A stretch of 64,000 nt of DNA from Nocardia jinanensis (GCF_014645735.1 NZ_BMMH01000012.1:1-64000), one strand, 5' to 3'. Positions 17,553 through 26,511 are shown, numbered from the stretch's first letter. Notes: generated from the letters alone by a model not told the origin. Made by a program: numbers and translations.

Positions 17553-18038
17553 CCTTGTCCGGAGACCACAGCCGGGCCCGCACCGGCTCTGGAGCAACGA
17601 AGCGAAGGCACAGCAACCGAGCCCGCACAGCCGACCGTCGACAAATGAACGACTACCGAGCACCGGCAGTCCCGCGAACCGACCCCGGGCCGATCGAGAT
17701 GAAGCCCACACACGCTCCCGTCCGCTCCGGATGTTCACCATCCCGTGGTGGGGTCCGCCCCAATTCTGGAGCAACCAAGCCGAGGCACCGCAACCGAGGG
17801 TGTGCATCCGCCCGTCGCCGGATAATCGACCACCGAGCACTTGCAGACCCACAGACCTATCCGGCCGATCGAGGCGCAAGTTCACACATCCCCCTCCCCG
17901 TCTATCCCGGATGGTCACCATCCGTCGGCGGGGCCCGCCCCGGTTCTGGAGCGACGTAGCGAAGGAGCGCAGCGACTGAGCGAAGGAGTGAAGAACCGGG
18001 GTTAATAGGGCCCCGCCCCGCGGCGCCGAAGGCGCCGC
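17553..18038 (-). repeat. Intergenic repeat array R1: three diverged units, about 177-180 bp period
   Basis: On the minus strand the array begins with a GCGGCGCC-TTC hairpin (18020-18038). It continues with an inverted repeat whose arms contain GGCGGGGCCC and CCCCGGTTCT, and their complements. Between the arms is a loop of two 21-base copies of TCCTTCGCT-nn-GTCGCT. Two more degenerate units follow: the motif CTCCAGAAYYGG recurs near 17956, 17775 and 17597. The newest-looking unit matches copies at 23.3, 55.1 and 62.7 kb almost base for base. It fills the gap between two convergent genes. Confidence 0.85.
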
Positions 18039-18042
18039 CAAA

Positions 18043-18085
18043 AACTACAGCACCCGGCCCAGGGTGGCGGCCGAGTGCTGTAGTT
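18043..18085 (-). terminator. Rho-independent terminator of the malic enzyme gene
   Basis: On the minus strand a long stem, AACTACAGCACTCGGCC pairing with GGCCGGGTGCTGTAGTT, is followed by a T5 run. It lies about 35 bases after the malic enzyme stop and directly against the R1 repeat. Confidence 0.85.
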
Positions 18086-18118
18086 GCGGTTACCGCCCGG
18101 GTAAGGCGGAACGTTTTA

Positions 18119-19333
18119 TCAGGCGACGCCTTCCGCGCGGGCGGCGGCGGCGACCGCGTCGGCCACCGCGGGGGCGACGCGGGGGTCGAGCGGGCTGGGG
18201 ACGATCTTGTCGATGGCGAGTTCGTCGGCGACGACGCCGAGGATGGCGTCGGCGGCGGCGATCTTCATACCTTCGGTGATCCGGCGGGCGCCCGCGTCGA
18301 GCGCACCCTTGAACACGCCCGGGAAGGCGAGCACATTGTTGATCTGGTTCGGGAAGTCGCTACGGCCGGTAGCGACGATTCCGGCGTACTTGCGGGCGAC
18401 GTCCGGGTGGATCTCCGGGTCCGGGTTGGACATGGCGAACACGATCGACTCCGGTGCCATCGAGGCGATGAGCTCTTCGCCGATGGTGCCCGCCGACAGG
18501 CCCAGGAAGACGTCGGCGCCGGTGAGGGCGTCGGCCGCGGTGCCGGTGAGCCCGCGCGGGTTGGTGCGCTGGGCGAGGTCGGCTTTCACCGCGTTGAGAT
18601 CGGTGCGGTCCCGGCTGACGATGCCCTTGGAGTCCAGCACCGTGACATCGGCGACGCCCGCGGCGAGCAGGATGTTGGTGCACGCGACGCCGGCGGCTCC
18701 GGCGCCGGACACGACGACCTTCAGGCCGGAGGTGGCCCGTCCCTGGACGCGCGCGGCGCCGTTGAGGGCGGCCAGCACCACGATGGCGGTGCCGTGCTGG
18801 TCATCGTGCATGACGGGGCAGTCGAGGGCTTCGATGACCCGCTTCTCGATTTCGAAGCAGCGAGGCGCGGAGATGTCCTCGAGGTTCACGGCGCCGAAGC
18901 TGGGACGCAGCCGGATGAGGGTTTCGACGATTTCGTCGACATCCTTGGTGTCCAGCACGATCGGGATGGAGTCGAGTCCGGCGAACTTCTTGAACAGCGC
19001 CGATTTGCCTTCCATGACCGGCAGGGAGGCGCGCGGGCCGATATCACCGAGACCCAGGACCGCCGACCCGTCGCTGACCACGACCACCAGACGGTCGGTC
19101 CAGGTGTAGCGCTTGGCCAGTTTCTCGTCTTCGGCGATGGCGCGGCTCACCTGCGCCACGCCGGGGGTGTAGGCGATCGATAGGTCGCGCTGGGTGTTCA
19201 GCGGCGAGCTGAGCTCGACCGAGAGCTTGCCGCCGAGGTGACCCGCGAAGATCTCCTCGTGAGTGATCGCCGAGAGGTCTTCGACCTCATCTTTGCTGGC
19301 GGTGGCGTTCGGTGCGTCAGTCACAGAGGACAC
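18119..19333 (-). CDS. NAD(P)-dependent malic enzyme, 404 aa
   Basis: This enzyme decarboxylates malate to pyruvate and CO2 with reduction of NAD(P). It has the short MaeB/SfcA-like bacterial form without a phosphotransacetylase domain. Visible motifs are YTPGVAQVS near residue 55, a catalytic Lys in the MEGKSALFKKFAG region, metal-site residues in the ED and DDQHGTA segments, and the Rossmann motif GAGAAGVAC. GTG 19333 follows AGGAG with an 8-base gap. An inverted repeat in the leader (19359-19377) and a strong terminator downstream suggest a single-gene transcript. Confidence 0.93.
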   Translation of the reverse strand: MSSVTDAPNATASKDEVEDLSAITHEEIFAGHLGGKLSVELSSPLNTQRDLSIAYTPGVAQVSRAIAEDEKLAKRYTWTDRLVVVVSDGSAVLGLGDIGPRASLPVMEGKSALFKKFAGLDSIPIVLDTKDVDEIVETLIRLRPSFGAVNLEDISAPRCFEIEKRVIEALDCPVMHDDQHGTAIVVLAALNGAARVQGRATSGLKVVVSGAGAAGVACTNILLAAGVADVTVLDSKGIVSRDRTDLNAVKADLAQRTNPRGLTGTAADALTGADVFLGLSAGTIGEELIASMAPESIVFAMSNPDPEIHPDVARKYAGIVATGRSDFPNQINNVLAFPGVFKGALDAGARRITEGMKIAAADAILGVVADELAIDKIVPSPLDPRVAPAVADAVAAAARAEGVA

Positions 19334-19860
19334 GATTTCACTCCTGCTGGTTGCGGTCGTAACCGGTGGACGGTTACCGCCGGGTATTTGGTGTTATCTG
19401 CGTCATATCGTTCATCGGCGGCGCGACCAGGATGTTTCCCGGTAATGCCAGGACCCGGACGATCCGGGGACCCCGGACACAAAGTGATAGACGGTGGCGC
19501 TGATTTCGAGCAGCGACGGTCCGGGTGGATTTCGGACTGGTTGGTCCGACTGAACTCGACTGGCGCCCTTTTCCGGCCGCGACGGTGCGTCGCGGTGCGG
19601 CGGGCGCCGGATATCCCCGACCCGGCGGTGGCAACGATCGGGAATCCGCAATATTCTGCCAGGTCCCGGACCGTTCGCCAAACCGGACGGCGCGGATTGC
19701 GCGTTTCGGACACCACGGGGTCAGCGTAGGCCGTGAGCATTACCTTCCCGTGAGCGGAAACTCGCGAGCGGTGGCATCTGCCGGTGAGACATCTCAGTGC
19801 GGTCACGGGCAGTCGAGTGAAGCGGTACTCGCGCACGACCGGAATGCGGTACGCGGCCCG
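19334..19860. other. Intergenic region upstream of malic enzyme
   Basis: About 530 bases without a supported gene. It contains the inverted repeat GTAACCG / CGGTTAC (19359-19365 and 19371-19377) in the malic enzyme leader. Reading frames through the region lack start signals and family resemblance. The rest shows nothing I can name. Confidence 0.5.
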
Positions 19861-20127
19861 TCAGCCCCACCACTGGGTCCACAGCAGGACGGTACCCGAA
19901 CCGAGCACCACCACCGCCGCGCCGAGACTCGCGGCACCGCGCGCACGATCCGAATACACCTGTGCCACAACGGCGATCACCGCGACAACGATATGCCAGG
20001 CCACCGATTCCACACCGGGGCCAGGGAAGCCGCGGCGTTCGCCGATCAATGCCGCGCCGACCACGACCACTGCCAGCAGTACGAGTCCTGCCGCCGCGAT
20101 ACCGCTGAGCCCGCGTACCAGTCTCAT
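19861..20127 (-). CDS. Small integral membrane protein, 88 aa
   Basis: I do not recognise the family. The protein has three hydrophobic segments (about residues 8-28, 40-60 and 66-84), ends in LWTQWWG, and is otherwise featureless. ATG 20127 overlaps the stop of the PHP-domain gene by four bases (ATGA read on the minus strand), so the two are translationally coupled. The longer upstream frame merely runs through the PHP gene. The role is unknown. Confidence 0.75.
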   Translation of the reverse strand: MRLVRGLSGIAAAGLVLLAVVVVGAALIGERRGFPGPGVESVAWHIVVAVIAVVAQVYSDRARGAASLGAAVVVLGSGTVLLWTQWWG

Positions 20128-20978
20128 GAAGCCAGCACCGGTACGCCGGTAGCTCGGCCGACGAGCTTTTCGAACTGCGCGGGTTCGGTGGTGCATTCGC
20201 CGAGGACGATGGTCTTGTTGTCGCCGTGATAGTCCGAGGATCCGGTCATCAGCAGGCCGCATTCGCCGGCCAGGTCACGCAGGGTCGCCCGATCCTGCGC
20301 ACTGTGATCGGGGTGATCAACCTCCAGGCCGCCCAGCCCGTGCGATACCAGATCACGGACGTCCTGCAGGTCCAGTAGCCGGCCCCGGCTGCGGGCCCGC
20401 CCGTGCGCGAGCACACTGACGCCGCCGGCCTCGGCGATCATCGTGACCGCCCGGCGCAGCGCGGTGTCGGCCTTCTCCACGTAGTACGGGCCGTCCGAGG
20501 CGAGCAGATCGGTGAAGGCGGCATTCACCGACGGCACCACCCCCGCCTCCACGAGGGCACGGGCCAGATGGGGGCGCCCGGCGGCGGGCCCGGCCGCGGC
20601 GAGCACCGCGTCCGGATCGATCGGCAGTCCGTCGGCGGCCATCTGCTCGGCCATGGCGCGTAGCCGGTCGACCCGCTCGGCGCGCAGCCGTTCCCGTTCG
20701 GCCGCGAACCCGCGGTCGGCGGGGTCGAACAGGTACGCCAGCAGATGTACCGAGACCGGGTAGCCGTTTACGCCGCGGCCCACGCACGACATCTCCATCC
20801 CACGGATCAGTGTCAGCTCGGCCGGACGGGCCGCCTCGGCCTCGGCCCAGCCGGCGGTGGTGTCGTGATCGGTGATCGCGACCACGTCCAGCCCGGCGTC
20901 GGCCGCTTTGCGCACCAGCTCGGCCGGGCTGTCGGTGCCGTCGGAGGCGGTGGAGTGGGTATGCAGATCGATGCGCAC
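20124..20978 (-). CDS. PHP-domain metal-dependent phosphoesterase, 284 aa
   Basis: This PHP-superfamily hydrolase is like YciV/RNase AM (3',5'-nucleotide bisphosphate phosphatase). Metal-binding motifs are the N-terminal DLHTHSTASDG, ITDHD, an internal GMEMS, LAHG and the C-terminal GSSDYHG. GTG 20978 places the HTH motif near residue 5, as in relatives. The preceding in-frame residues (Pro/Arg-rich) look non-coding. Its stop overlaps the start of the small membrane protein. Nucleotide salvage or RNA 5'-end processing is the likely role by family. Confidence 0.88.
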   Translation of the reverse strand: MRIDLHTHSTASDGTDSPAELVRKAADAGLDVVAITDHDTTAGWAEAEAARPAELTLIRGMEMSCVGRGVNGYPVSVHLLAYLFDPADRGFAAERERLRAERVDRLRAMAEQMAADGLPIDPDAVLAAAGPAAGRPHLARALVEAGVVPSVNAAFTDLLASDGPYYVEKADTALRRAVTMIAEAGGVSVLAHGRARSRGRLLDLQDVRDLVSHGLGGLEVDHPDHSAQDRATLRDLAGECGLLMTGSSDYHGDNKTIVLGECTTEPAQFEKLVGRATGVPVLAS

Positions 20979-21100
20979 GCCGCCCAGTCTTCCAGTGCGG
21001 GGCGGCGGCGCCGTCGGGGCGGGCCGGAACACCCGCGTGGCGGTGCCGCGGAACCTCCCGATGTCCCGGAGTCCCTGGTGCCGCGAAGTAGCATCGACGC

Positions 21101-22173
21101 GTGCCCTCGATTCCGCTGCCGTTCCATGGTCCGGGGCGGATCCGGCGCTCCACCGCGGTACCGCATATCCGGGTGCCCACCGCCCGCGCGATCGTCGACT
21201 GCGCGGTCTACGTGGACGGTGAACGGCTACCGGGCCGGTTCACCCACGAGCAGGCGCTCGTGGCGGCACGCGAGCGGGGCGGCTTCGTCTGGCTCGGGTT
21301 GCACGACCCCGACGCCGATCAGATGGGCGAGGTGGCCGCGACCTTCGACCTGCACGCTTTGGCGGTCGAGGACGCGGTACAGGCCCATCAGCGACCCAAA
21401 CTGGAGCGCTACGACGACACCTTGGTGATGGTCATGCGCACTGTCGCCTACCGGGAGCACGAGCTCCATACGGTCAGCGAGATCGTCGAAACGGGCGAGT
21501 TGATGATCTTCACCGCCCCGGATTTCGTGATCGCGGTCCGGCACGGCGAACATTCACCGCTCGCGATGGTGCGCCGCGAACTCGAGGCGGATCCGGACCG
21601 GTTGCGGCTGGGAACGGGCTCGGTGCTGCACGCCATCGCCGATCATGTGGTCGACACCTACATAGCAGTCGTGCAGGCCGTGGAATTCGATATCGACGCG
21701 ATGGAGGAAGAGGTGTTCACCCCGCGCACACCCATCACGGTCGAGGCGATCTACCAGCTCAAACGGAAGTGGTGGAATTGCGGCGCGCGGTGAATCCGCT
21801 GGCGCTCCCACTACAGTTACTCGTGCACAAGGAGGATCTCCCGCTCGACGCGGAGATCCGGCGCTATCTGCGCGATGTGGCCGACCATCACACCGGCGTC
21901 GCCGAACGCATCACCGATTTCGACGATTCGCTCAGTGCCCTCATCAGCGCCGCGCTGACCAAGATCACCGTCCAGCAGAACACCGATATGCGCAAGATCT
22001 CGGCGTGGGTCGCCATCGCCGCGGTGCCGACCATGATCGCCGGAATCTACGGTATGAATTTCGACCATATGCCCGAGTTGAAGACCAGCTGGGGTTATCC
22101 GGTGGTGCTCGTCGTCATCACCGGGATCTGCCTGACACTGCTGGCACTCTTCCGCCGCAACAACTGGCTCTGA
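21101..22173 (+). pseudogene. corA: corA-type magnesium/cobalt transporter gene, interrupted by a -1 frameshift
   Basis: The first frame (21101-21793) encodes the N-terminal cytoplasmic domain and the second (about 21769-22173) encodes the rest. The second includes both membrane helices and the signature GMNFDHMPEL. The break is at 21761-21770, where CAAACGGAAGTGG reads out of frame. One extra G would restore LKREVVELRRAVNPL, the family sequence. Everything else is intact. GTG 21101 is the start, with a TAGCAT element 6 bases upstream (leaderless). It is either a very recent pseudogene or a one-base sequencing error. Confidence 0.85.
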
Positions 22174-22195
22174 CCGACCCACACGAGCCGGGCCG

Positions 22196-22777
22196 CTAGA
22201 GCGAGGCCGCTCCCCGGTCCGGGTCCAATACGTCGATCCCGGCCTCGGCCCAGGCATCACGCAGCGCCTGCGCCCCACGCACCCGGACCCACGCCGCCTC
22301 GGTGGCCGTCACCGGGGTCACCGCGAAATACCGCACCGGCTCGGCCGGATCCGGTAACTCGATCTCGGGGATCGCACCCGCGCCGAGCAGTACCGCTGTG
22401 AACGGCGCGTCCTGCCAGATCGGCTCACCCAGATCCAGTAGCGCATCGGCCTGCAACACAACACCTTCGACCGCCGGCGCCGCGGCCAGCACACCCAGCG
22501 ACCGGGCCACGCCCGCTCCCGCACCGGCCGCCGACCGCATTGTCAGCATCAGCTCGGCCCGCGGCCCGCGCACTGGATCGGCGTGTAGATCCCCCGGATC
22601 GCCCATCGGATGCCGCGACCCACCGACGGTGGCGTAGTGGGTCACCCCGTCGCCGGGGACACGCAGGATCTCGATCGGCTCCAAACCGAGGAACGTCATC
22701 GAGGCCGTATCGACCGCGGCCGCCTCCACACCGAAATACCCCAACACGGCCGACCGGACGCGTTCGATCACGTCCAT
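22196..22777 (-). CDS. Suppressor-of-fused (SUFU) domain protein, 193 aa
   Basis: The sequence resembles bacterial SUFU-domain proteins, including YATVGGSRHPM near residue 48, a conserved MLTMRS block, and a C-terminal FAVTPVTATEAAWVRVRGAQAL. ATG 22777 starts right after the stress-protein stop, so the two probably share a transcript. SUFU proteins in bacteria are often immunity-like or regulatory binding proteins. No toxin gene is next to it here, and the function cannot be stated. Confidence 0.7.
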   Translation of the reverse strand: MDVIERVRSAVLGYFGVEAAAVDTASMTFLGLEPIEILRVPGDGVTHYATVGGSRHPMGDPGDLHADPVRGPRAELMLTMRSAAGAGAGVARSLGVLAAAPAVEGVVLQADALLDLGEPIWQDAPFTAVLLGAGAIPEIELPDPAEPVRYFAVTPVTATEAAWVRVRGAQALRDAWAEAGIDVLDPDRGAASL

Positions 22778-22780
22778 TCG

Positions 22781-23272
22781 CTAGATGGCCAGCTTCGCGA
22801 GCAGATCCCGGGCCTGTTCGGCTGTCTTCGGATCGCACAGCACGTCGTAACGCCCCGCCACCAGTTGCATGGTGGAGGCGAAATCCCGCTGACCCCGGGT
22901 GGCCGCGTACGGGATGGTCGTCGAGATGACGCCGAAGATGATGCCGCCGACCAGACCCACCACCAGCGGGCCCGCCATGCCGTTGGTGGTGAACAGGCTC
23001 AGCAACAGGCCCAGGAACAACCCGAGCCAGGCACCCGACACCACGCCCCCGCCGATCACCTTGCCCCAGTTCAAGCGGTACAGCACCCGCTCGACCTGCA
23101 TCAGGTCCACACCGACGATGGTCACGTTCTGCACGGGGAACTGGTTGTCGGCCAGATGGTCCACCGCGCGCTGCGCCTCGGCATAAGTCGGATACGAACC
23201 GACCGGCCACCCGGAAGGGGGCGTGGGCAGACCCTGTCTACCGCGATTCGAGCCTCCAAGGGGGTTCGTCAT
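22781..23272 (-). CDS. General-stress (YflT-like) membrane protein, 163 aa
   Basis: An N-terminal YflT/heat-induced-stress type domain (SYPTYAEAQRAVDHLADNQFP, about residues 26-60) precedes two membrane helices (about residues 77-125, glycine-rich). A short cytoplasmic tail follows. It starts at ATG 23272, just downstream of repeat R2, with only a weak ribosome site. The next gene (SUFU) follows after three bases. Relatives are annotated as general stress proteins in actinomycetes; the biochemical role is unknown. Confidence 0.78.
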   Translation of the reverse strand: MTNPLGGSNRGRQGLPTPPSGWPVGSYPTYAEAQRAVDHLADNQFPVQNVTIVGVDLMQVERVLYRLNWGKVIGGGVVSGAWLGLFLGLLLSLFTTNGMAGPLVVGLVGGIIFGVISTTIPYAATRGQRDFASTMQLVAGRYDVLCDPKTAEQARDLLAKLAI

Positions 23273-23285
23273 ACGTCCATTCTGT

Positions 23286-23450
23286 CTTATTTGCGGCGCC
23301 TTCGGCGCCGCAGGGCGGGGGCCTGTGTTTGATTGCCCCGCCTTCGGCGGGGCGGGGCGGGGCCCTATCAACCCCGGTTCTTCACTCCGGCGCTCAGTCG
23401 CTTCGCTCCTTCGCTCTGCCGCTCCAGAACCGGGGCGGGCCCCGCCATGG
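23286..23450 (+). repeat. Intergenic repeat R2: single unit with two nested TTCG hairpins
   Basis: The unit has the leader TTATTTGC, hairpin GCGGCGCC-TTC-GGCGCCGC (23293-23311), and a second hairpin CCCCGCC-TTC-GGCGGGG (23336-23352). The standard core follows, with arms ending at 23446. The second hairpin is an insertion relative to the other copies. The downstream tail of the unit is cut short after about 15 bases. It lies between two same-strand genes, immediately upstream of the stress-protein start. Confidence 0.85.
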
Positions 23451-23507
23451 ATGGCGACCACCTTCACGAGCAAGCCCGACCCGGCCGACATATAGCGTCG
23501 GGTGCGC

Positions 23508-24452
23508 TCATTCCGGCGGCGTGAAAACCGTGGTCCGAGTCATTCCGGCGGCGCGGCCCTTTTCCGCTATGACCACGGCCATTTTCGCGCTGGCCTCGTC
23601 GATCATCTCGTCGCCGAGCATCACCGCGCCACGGGCGCCACCGGCCGAGGAGGTGTGGTACGCGTAGGCATCCAGAATGAGTTCGGCGTGGTCGTACTCG
23701 GATTGCCGGGGGCTGAAGATCTCGTTCGCCGCGTCGACCTGGCTCGGGTGCAGGACCCATTTGCCGTCGAAGCCCAGGGCGGCTGTGCGGCCCGCTGCCC
23801 GGCGGAAGCCGTCGATATCGCGGATCTGCAGGTAGGGGCCGTCGATGGCTTGCAGGCCGTGGGCGCGCGCGGTGAGCAAAATGGTCATCAGGATGTGGTG
23901 GTAGGCGTCGCCGGTGTCGTACCCCTCGGGCTGCTCACCGACCACGAGGGTGCGCATATTGATACTTGCCATGAAGTCGGCCGGGCCGAACACCAGGGTC
24001 TGCACGCGCGGGCTGGCGGTGGCGATCTCGTCGATATTGCGCAGGCCCAGCGCATTCTCGATCTGCGGTTCGATACCGATACGACCGGGTTCGATGCTAT
24101 TGGCCCGTTCCAGCTGGCTCAGCAGCAGATCCAGCGCGCGCACCTGGCCGGCGTCGGTCACCTTGGGCAGCAGGATCGCGTCGAGCGCGGTCCCGGCACC
24201 GTCGACCACCGAGATCACGTCGGCGTAGGTCCACTGCGTGGTCCAGTCGTTGACCCGGACCACTCGCAGTTGCTCGCCCCAGCCGGAGTCGTTGAGGGCG
24301 GCCACGATATTCGCGCGAGCGGCGGCCTTGGCGTCGGGCGCGACCGCGTCCTCGAGGTCGAGGAAGACCTCGTCGACCGGCAAGCCCTTGGCTTTGGCGA
24401 TCATCTTCGGGTTGCTGCCCGGTACGGCGAGCACGGAACGGCGCGGCTTCAT
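23508..24452 (-). CDS. HpcH/HpaI aldolase / CitE-like CoA-ester lyase, 314 aa
   Basis: This TIM-barrel lyase belongs to the citrate-lyase beta / malyl-CoA lyase family. The signature parts are RRSVLAVPGSNPKMI at the N-terminus, FLDLEDAVAP (metal-binding Asp/Glu), VRVND with the substrate-binding Arg, IEPQIENALGL with the catalytic Glu, and FGPADF. ATG 24452 follows AGGAG at a 6-base gap. At 314 residues it is longer than M. tuberculosis CitE and nearer to beta-methylmalyl-CoA lyases. No citrate lyase alpha or gamma genes are near, so a free-standing malyl/citramalyl-CoA-type lyase is likely. Confidence 0.85.
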   Translation of the reverse strand: MKPRRSVLAVPGSNPKMIAKAKGLPVDEVFLDLEDAVAPDAKAAARANIVAALNDSGWGEQLRVVRVNDWTTQWTYADVISVVDGAGTALDAILLPKVTDAGQVRALDLLLSQLERANSIEPGRIGIEPQIENALGLRNIDEIATASPRVQTLVFGPADFMASINMRTLVVGEQPEGYDTGDAYHHILMTILLTARAHGLQAIDGPYLQIRDIDGFRRAAGRTAALGFDGKWVLHPSQVDAANEIFSPRQSEYDHAELILDAYAYHTSSAGGARGAVMLGDEMIDEASAKMAVVIAEKGRAAGMTRTTVFTPPE

Positions 24453-24505
24453 CAACACTCCTGGGGTCGGCCCGGTCCGGCCCCGGAACATCTAGCCTGG
24501 CAACC

Positions 24506-25786
24506 ATGGCAGCTACCAGGGTGTATATCGCCAGGCTGACGGGCCTGGCGGTGCTGGGGCCGGACGGCGAGTCTATCGGCCGTGTTCGTGACGTCGTGGT
24601 CGCCGTCCGGTACGACCGGCAGGAACCGCGTGTCCACGGCCTCGTGGTGGAGTTGCCGACCCGGCGCCGGATCTTCGTCCCGATGCTGCGGGTGACCACC
24701 ATCGAACCCGGCTCGGTGACCCTGAACACCGGCAATGTGAGCCTGCGCCGCTTCGCGCAGCGGCCGGGTGAGCTACTGGCCATGGCGCAGATCGTCGACT
24801 CCGCAGTGCGCGTGGAGGATCCGGATCTGCCCGATCTGGCCGGGATCGATGTGTTCGTGGTGGATCTGGGAATCGCGCTGACCCGGACCCGGGACTGGCG
24901 GGTCTCCCGGGTCGCGGTGCGCGGGCATCGCCGGCTCGGGCGGCGACGCACGGTGCACGTGGTGGACTGGGGGCAGGTCCAGGGGCTCACCCCGTACGAG
25001 CTGGGGCGGCCGGGGCAGGATGTGAGCACGCTGCTCGAACAGTTCGAAGGGCAGCGCGCCGCCGATGTCGCGCATATGTTGCGCGAGCTTCCGGAGAAGC
25101 GCCGGCTGGAGGTGGCGGTGGCGCTCGACGACGAACGGCTCGCCGATGTGGTTCAGGAGCTGTCCGGGGATGACCAGCTGGAATTGCTGGGCAAACTCGA
25201 GATCGGGCGGGCGGCCGATGTCCTCGAGGCCATGGATCCCGACGATGCCGCCGACTTGCTGGGTGGGCTACCGGAGAACGAAGCCGAATCGCTGCTGACG
25301 CTGATGGATCCGCAGGAATCGGAGCCGGTCCGCCGTCTGCTCGAACATTCCCCGGATACCGCCGGCGGCCTGATGACGCCGGAGCCGGTGGTACTCACAC
25401 CCGCGACAACCGTCGCGGAGGCACTGGCGCGGGTCCGCGATCCCGATCTGACACCGGCGCTGGCCTCGATGGTGTTCGTGGTCCGGCCGCCGACGGCCAC
25501 CCCGACCGGGCGCTATCTGGGATGTGTCCATCTGCAACAGTTGCTTCGGGAACCCCCCGCGCATCTGGTGGGCGGGTTCCTGGATACGGATCTGACGACA
25601 CTGCGCCCGGACGCGCCGCTCACCGCGGTGGCCCGCTTCTTCGCCAGCTACAACCTGGTGTGCGCGCCCGTGGTGGACGATCAGAATCATCTGCTCGGTG
25701 CGGTGAGCGTGGACGATGTGCTGGACCATCTGCTGCCGCGCGATTGGCGTGAGGACGAACAACTGTTCGAGGGTGTACGGCAGTGA
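24506..25786 (+). CDS. Soluble MgtE N-domain / CBS-pair protein, 426 aa
   Basis: The order is a PRC-barrel-like N-terminal part (about residues 1-150), an MgtE intracellular N-domain of helical repeats (about 165-290; DDAADLLGGLPENEAESLL), and a CBS pair (about 290-420). There is no membrane part, so it is not itself a transporter. It is the Rv1232c type. ATG 24506 has TAGCCT at 24493-24498 and no ribosome site, so it is probably leaderless. The next gene starts on its stop (GTGA). A role as a Mg2+ or nucleotide sensor acting on a partner membrane protein is inferred. Confidence 0.88.
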   Translation: MAATRVYIARLTGLAVLGPDGESIGRVRDVVVAVRYDRQEPRVHGLVVELPTRRRIFVPMLRVTTIEPGSVTLNTGNVSLRRFAQRPGELLAMAQIVDSAVRVEDPDLPDLAGIDVFVVDLGIALTRTRDWRVSRVAVRGHRRLGRRRTVHVVDWGQVQGLTPYELGRPGQDVSTLLEQFEGQRAADVAHMLRELPEKRRLEVAVALDDERLADVVQELSGDDQLELLGKLEIGRAADVLEAMDPDDAADLLGGLPENEAESLLTLMDPQESEPVRRLLEHSPDTAGGLMTPEPVVLTPATTVAEALARVRDPDLTPALASMVFVVRPPTATPTGRYLGCVHLQQLLREPPAHLVGGFLDTDLTTLRPDAPLTAVARFFASYNLVCAPVVDDQNHLLGAVSVDDVLDHLLPRDWREDEQLFEGVRQ

Positions 25787-26391
25787 CGGAGAAGAGCACG
25801 GTGAGCCGGGCGGCGGCAAGCGCCCGGCAGCGGTTGGAGACCCCGGTCGAATCCCGGTTCCGATTCGATTGGGACGCCGACGCGTTGGCGCGTGGCAGCG
25901 AACGGATCGCCCGGTTCCTCGGCACCGGGCGCTATCTGGCGTTGCAGACGGTGGTGGTGATCGTCTGGATCATTCTGAACATCTTCATCATCACGCTGCG
26001 CTGGGACCCCTACCCCTTCATCCTGCTGAATCTGGCCTTCTCCACTCAGGCCGCCTATGCCGCGCCGCTGATCCTGCTGGCCCAGAACCGGCAGGACAAT
26101 CGGGACCGGGTATCGCTGGAGGAGGACCGGTTACGGGCCGCGCAGACCAAGGCGGATACCGAATTCCTGGCGCGGGAACTGGCCGCGCTGCGGCTGGCGG
26201 TGGGCGAGGTGGCCACCCGTGACTATCTGAGGCGGGAACTGGACGAGATCCGCGACGCACTCGATCGGCTCGAGACCGCGGCCGGGGTGGGTCCGACGCG
26301 CCCGGAAAAATCTGCGAAGCCGAAACGCAAGAAAACCTCCGGTCACAAGCCGGTTACGGGCTCGGTTTCATCGCCTGTCGCGGACGATTGA
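25783..26391 (+). CDS. DUF1003 membrane protein, 202 aa
   Basis: Two close membrane helices (about residues 53-73 and 82-102) contain the family's ILNIFIITLRWDPYPFILLNLAFS region. A charged coiled-coil and a Lys-rich C-terminal tail follow. GTG 25783 overlaps the stop of the MgtE-N/CBS gene by four bases. The family's function is not established. Its fixed pairing with the MgtE-N/CBS protein suggests a shared role at the membrane, perhaps in ion handling. Confidence 0.88.
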   Translation: MTEKSTVSRAAASARQRLETPVESRFRFDWDADALARGSERIARFLGTGRYLALQTVVVIVWIILNIFIITLRWDPYPFILLNLAFSTQAAYAAPLILLAQNRQDNRDRVSLEEDRLRAAQTKADTEFLARELAALRLAVGEVATRDYLRRELDEIRDALDRLETAAGVGPTRPEKSAKPKRKKTSGHKPVTGSVSSPVADD

Positions 26392-26511
26392 CCGGAAATC
26401 CACAATATGCTCCTGACCGGTAGGTAACCTGGATCACGTTGTCCCGAGCGTGCCGTCCGGGAATGTCCGAGACGGCCGCTCACCTGTGACATAGAGGAAT
26501 GGTGGAGCCGA

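Noticed and set aside
17553-18038. CRISPR-like array
   Set aside because: Units are about 180 bases, diverge from each other and lack short identical repeats with unique spacers; no cas genes are present.
17328-18041. Long minus-strand open frame through repeat array R1, in frame across all three units
   Set aside because: The unit lengths there (177 and 180) happen to be multiples of three, but at R3 the 178-base period breaks the frame. The peptide has no known fold, and high-GC palindromic DNA often leaves several frames open.
21755-21800. Programmed frameshift in corA
   Set aside because: There is no slippery heptamer or downstream structure of the usual kind, and CorA is not known to use frameshifting; a plain deletion or sequencing error is simpler.
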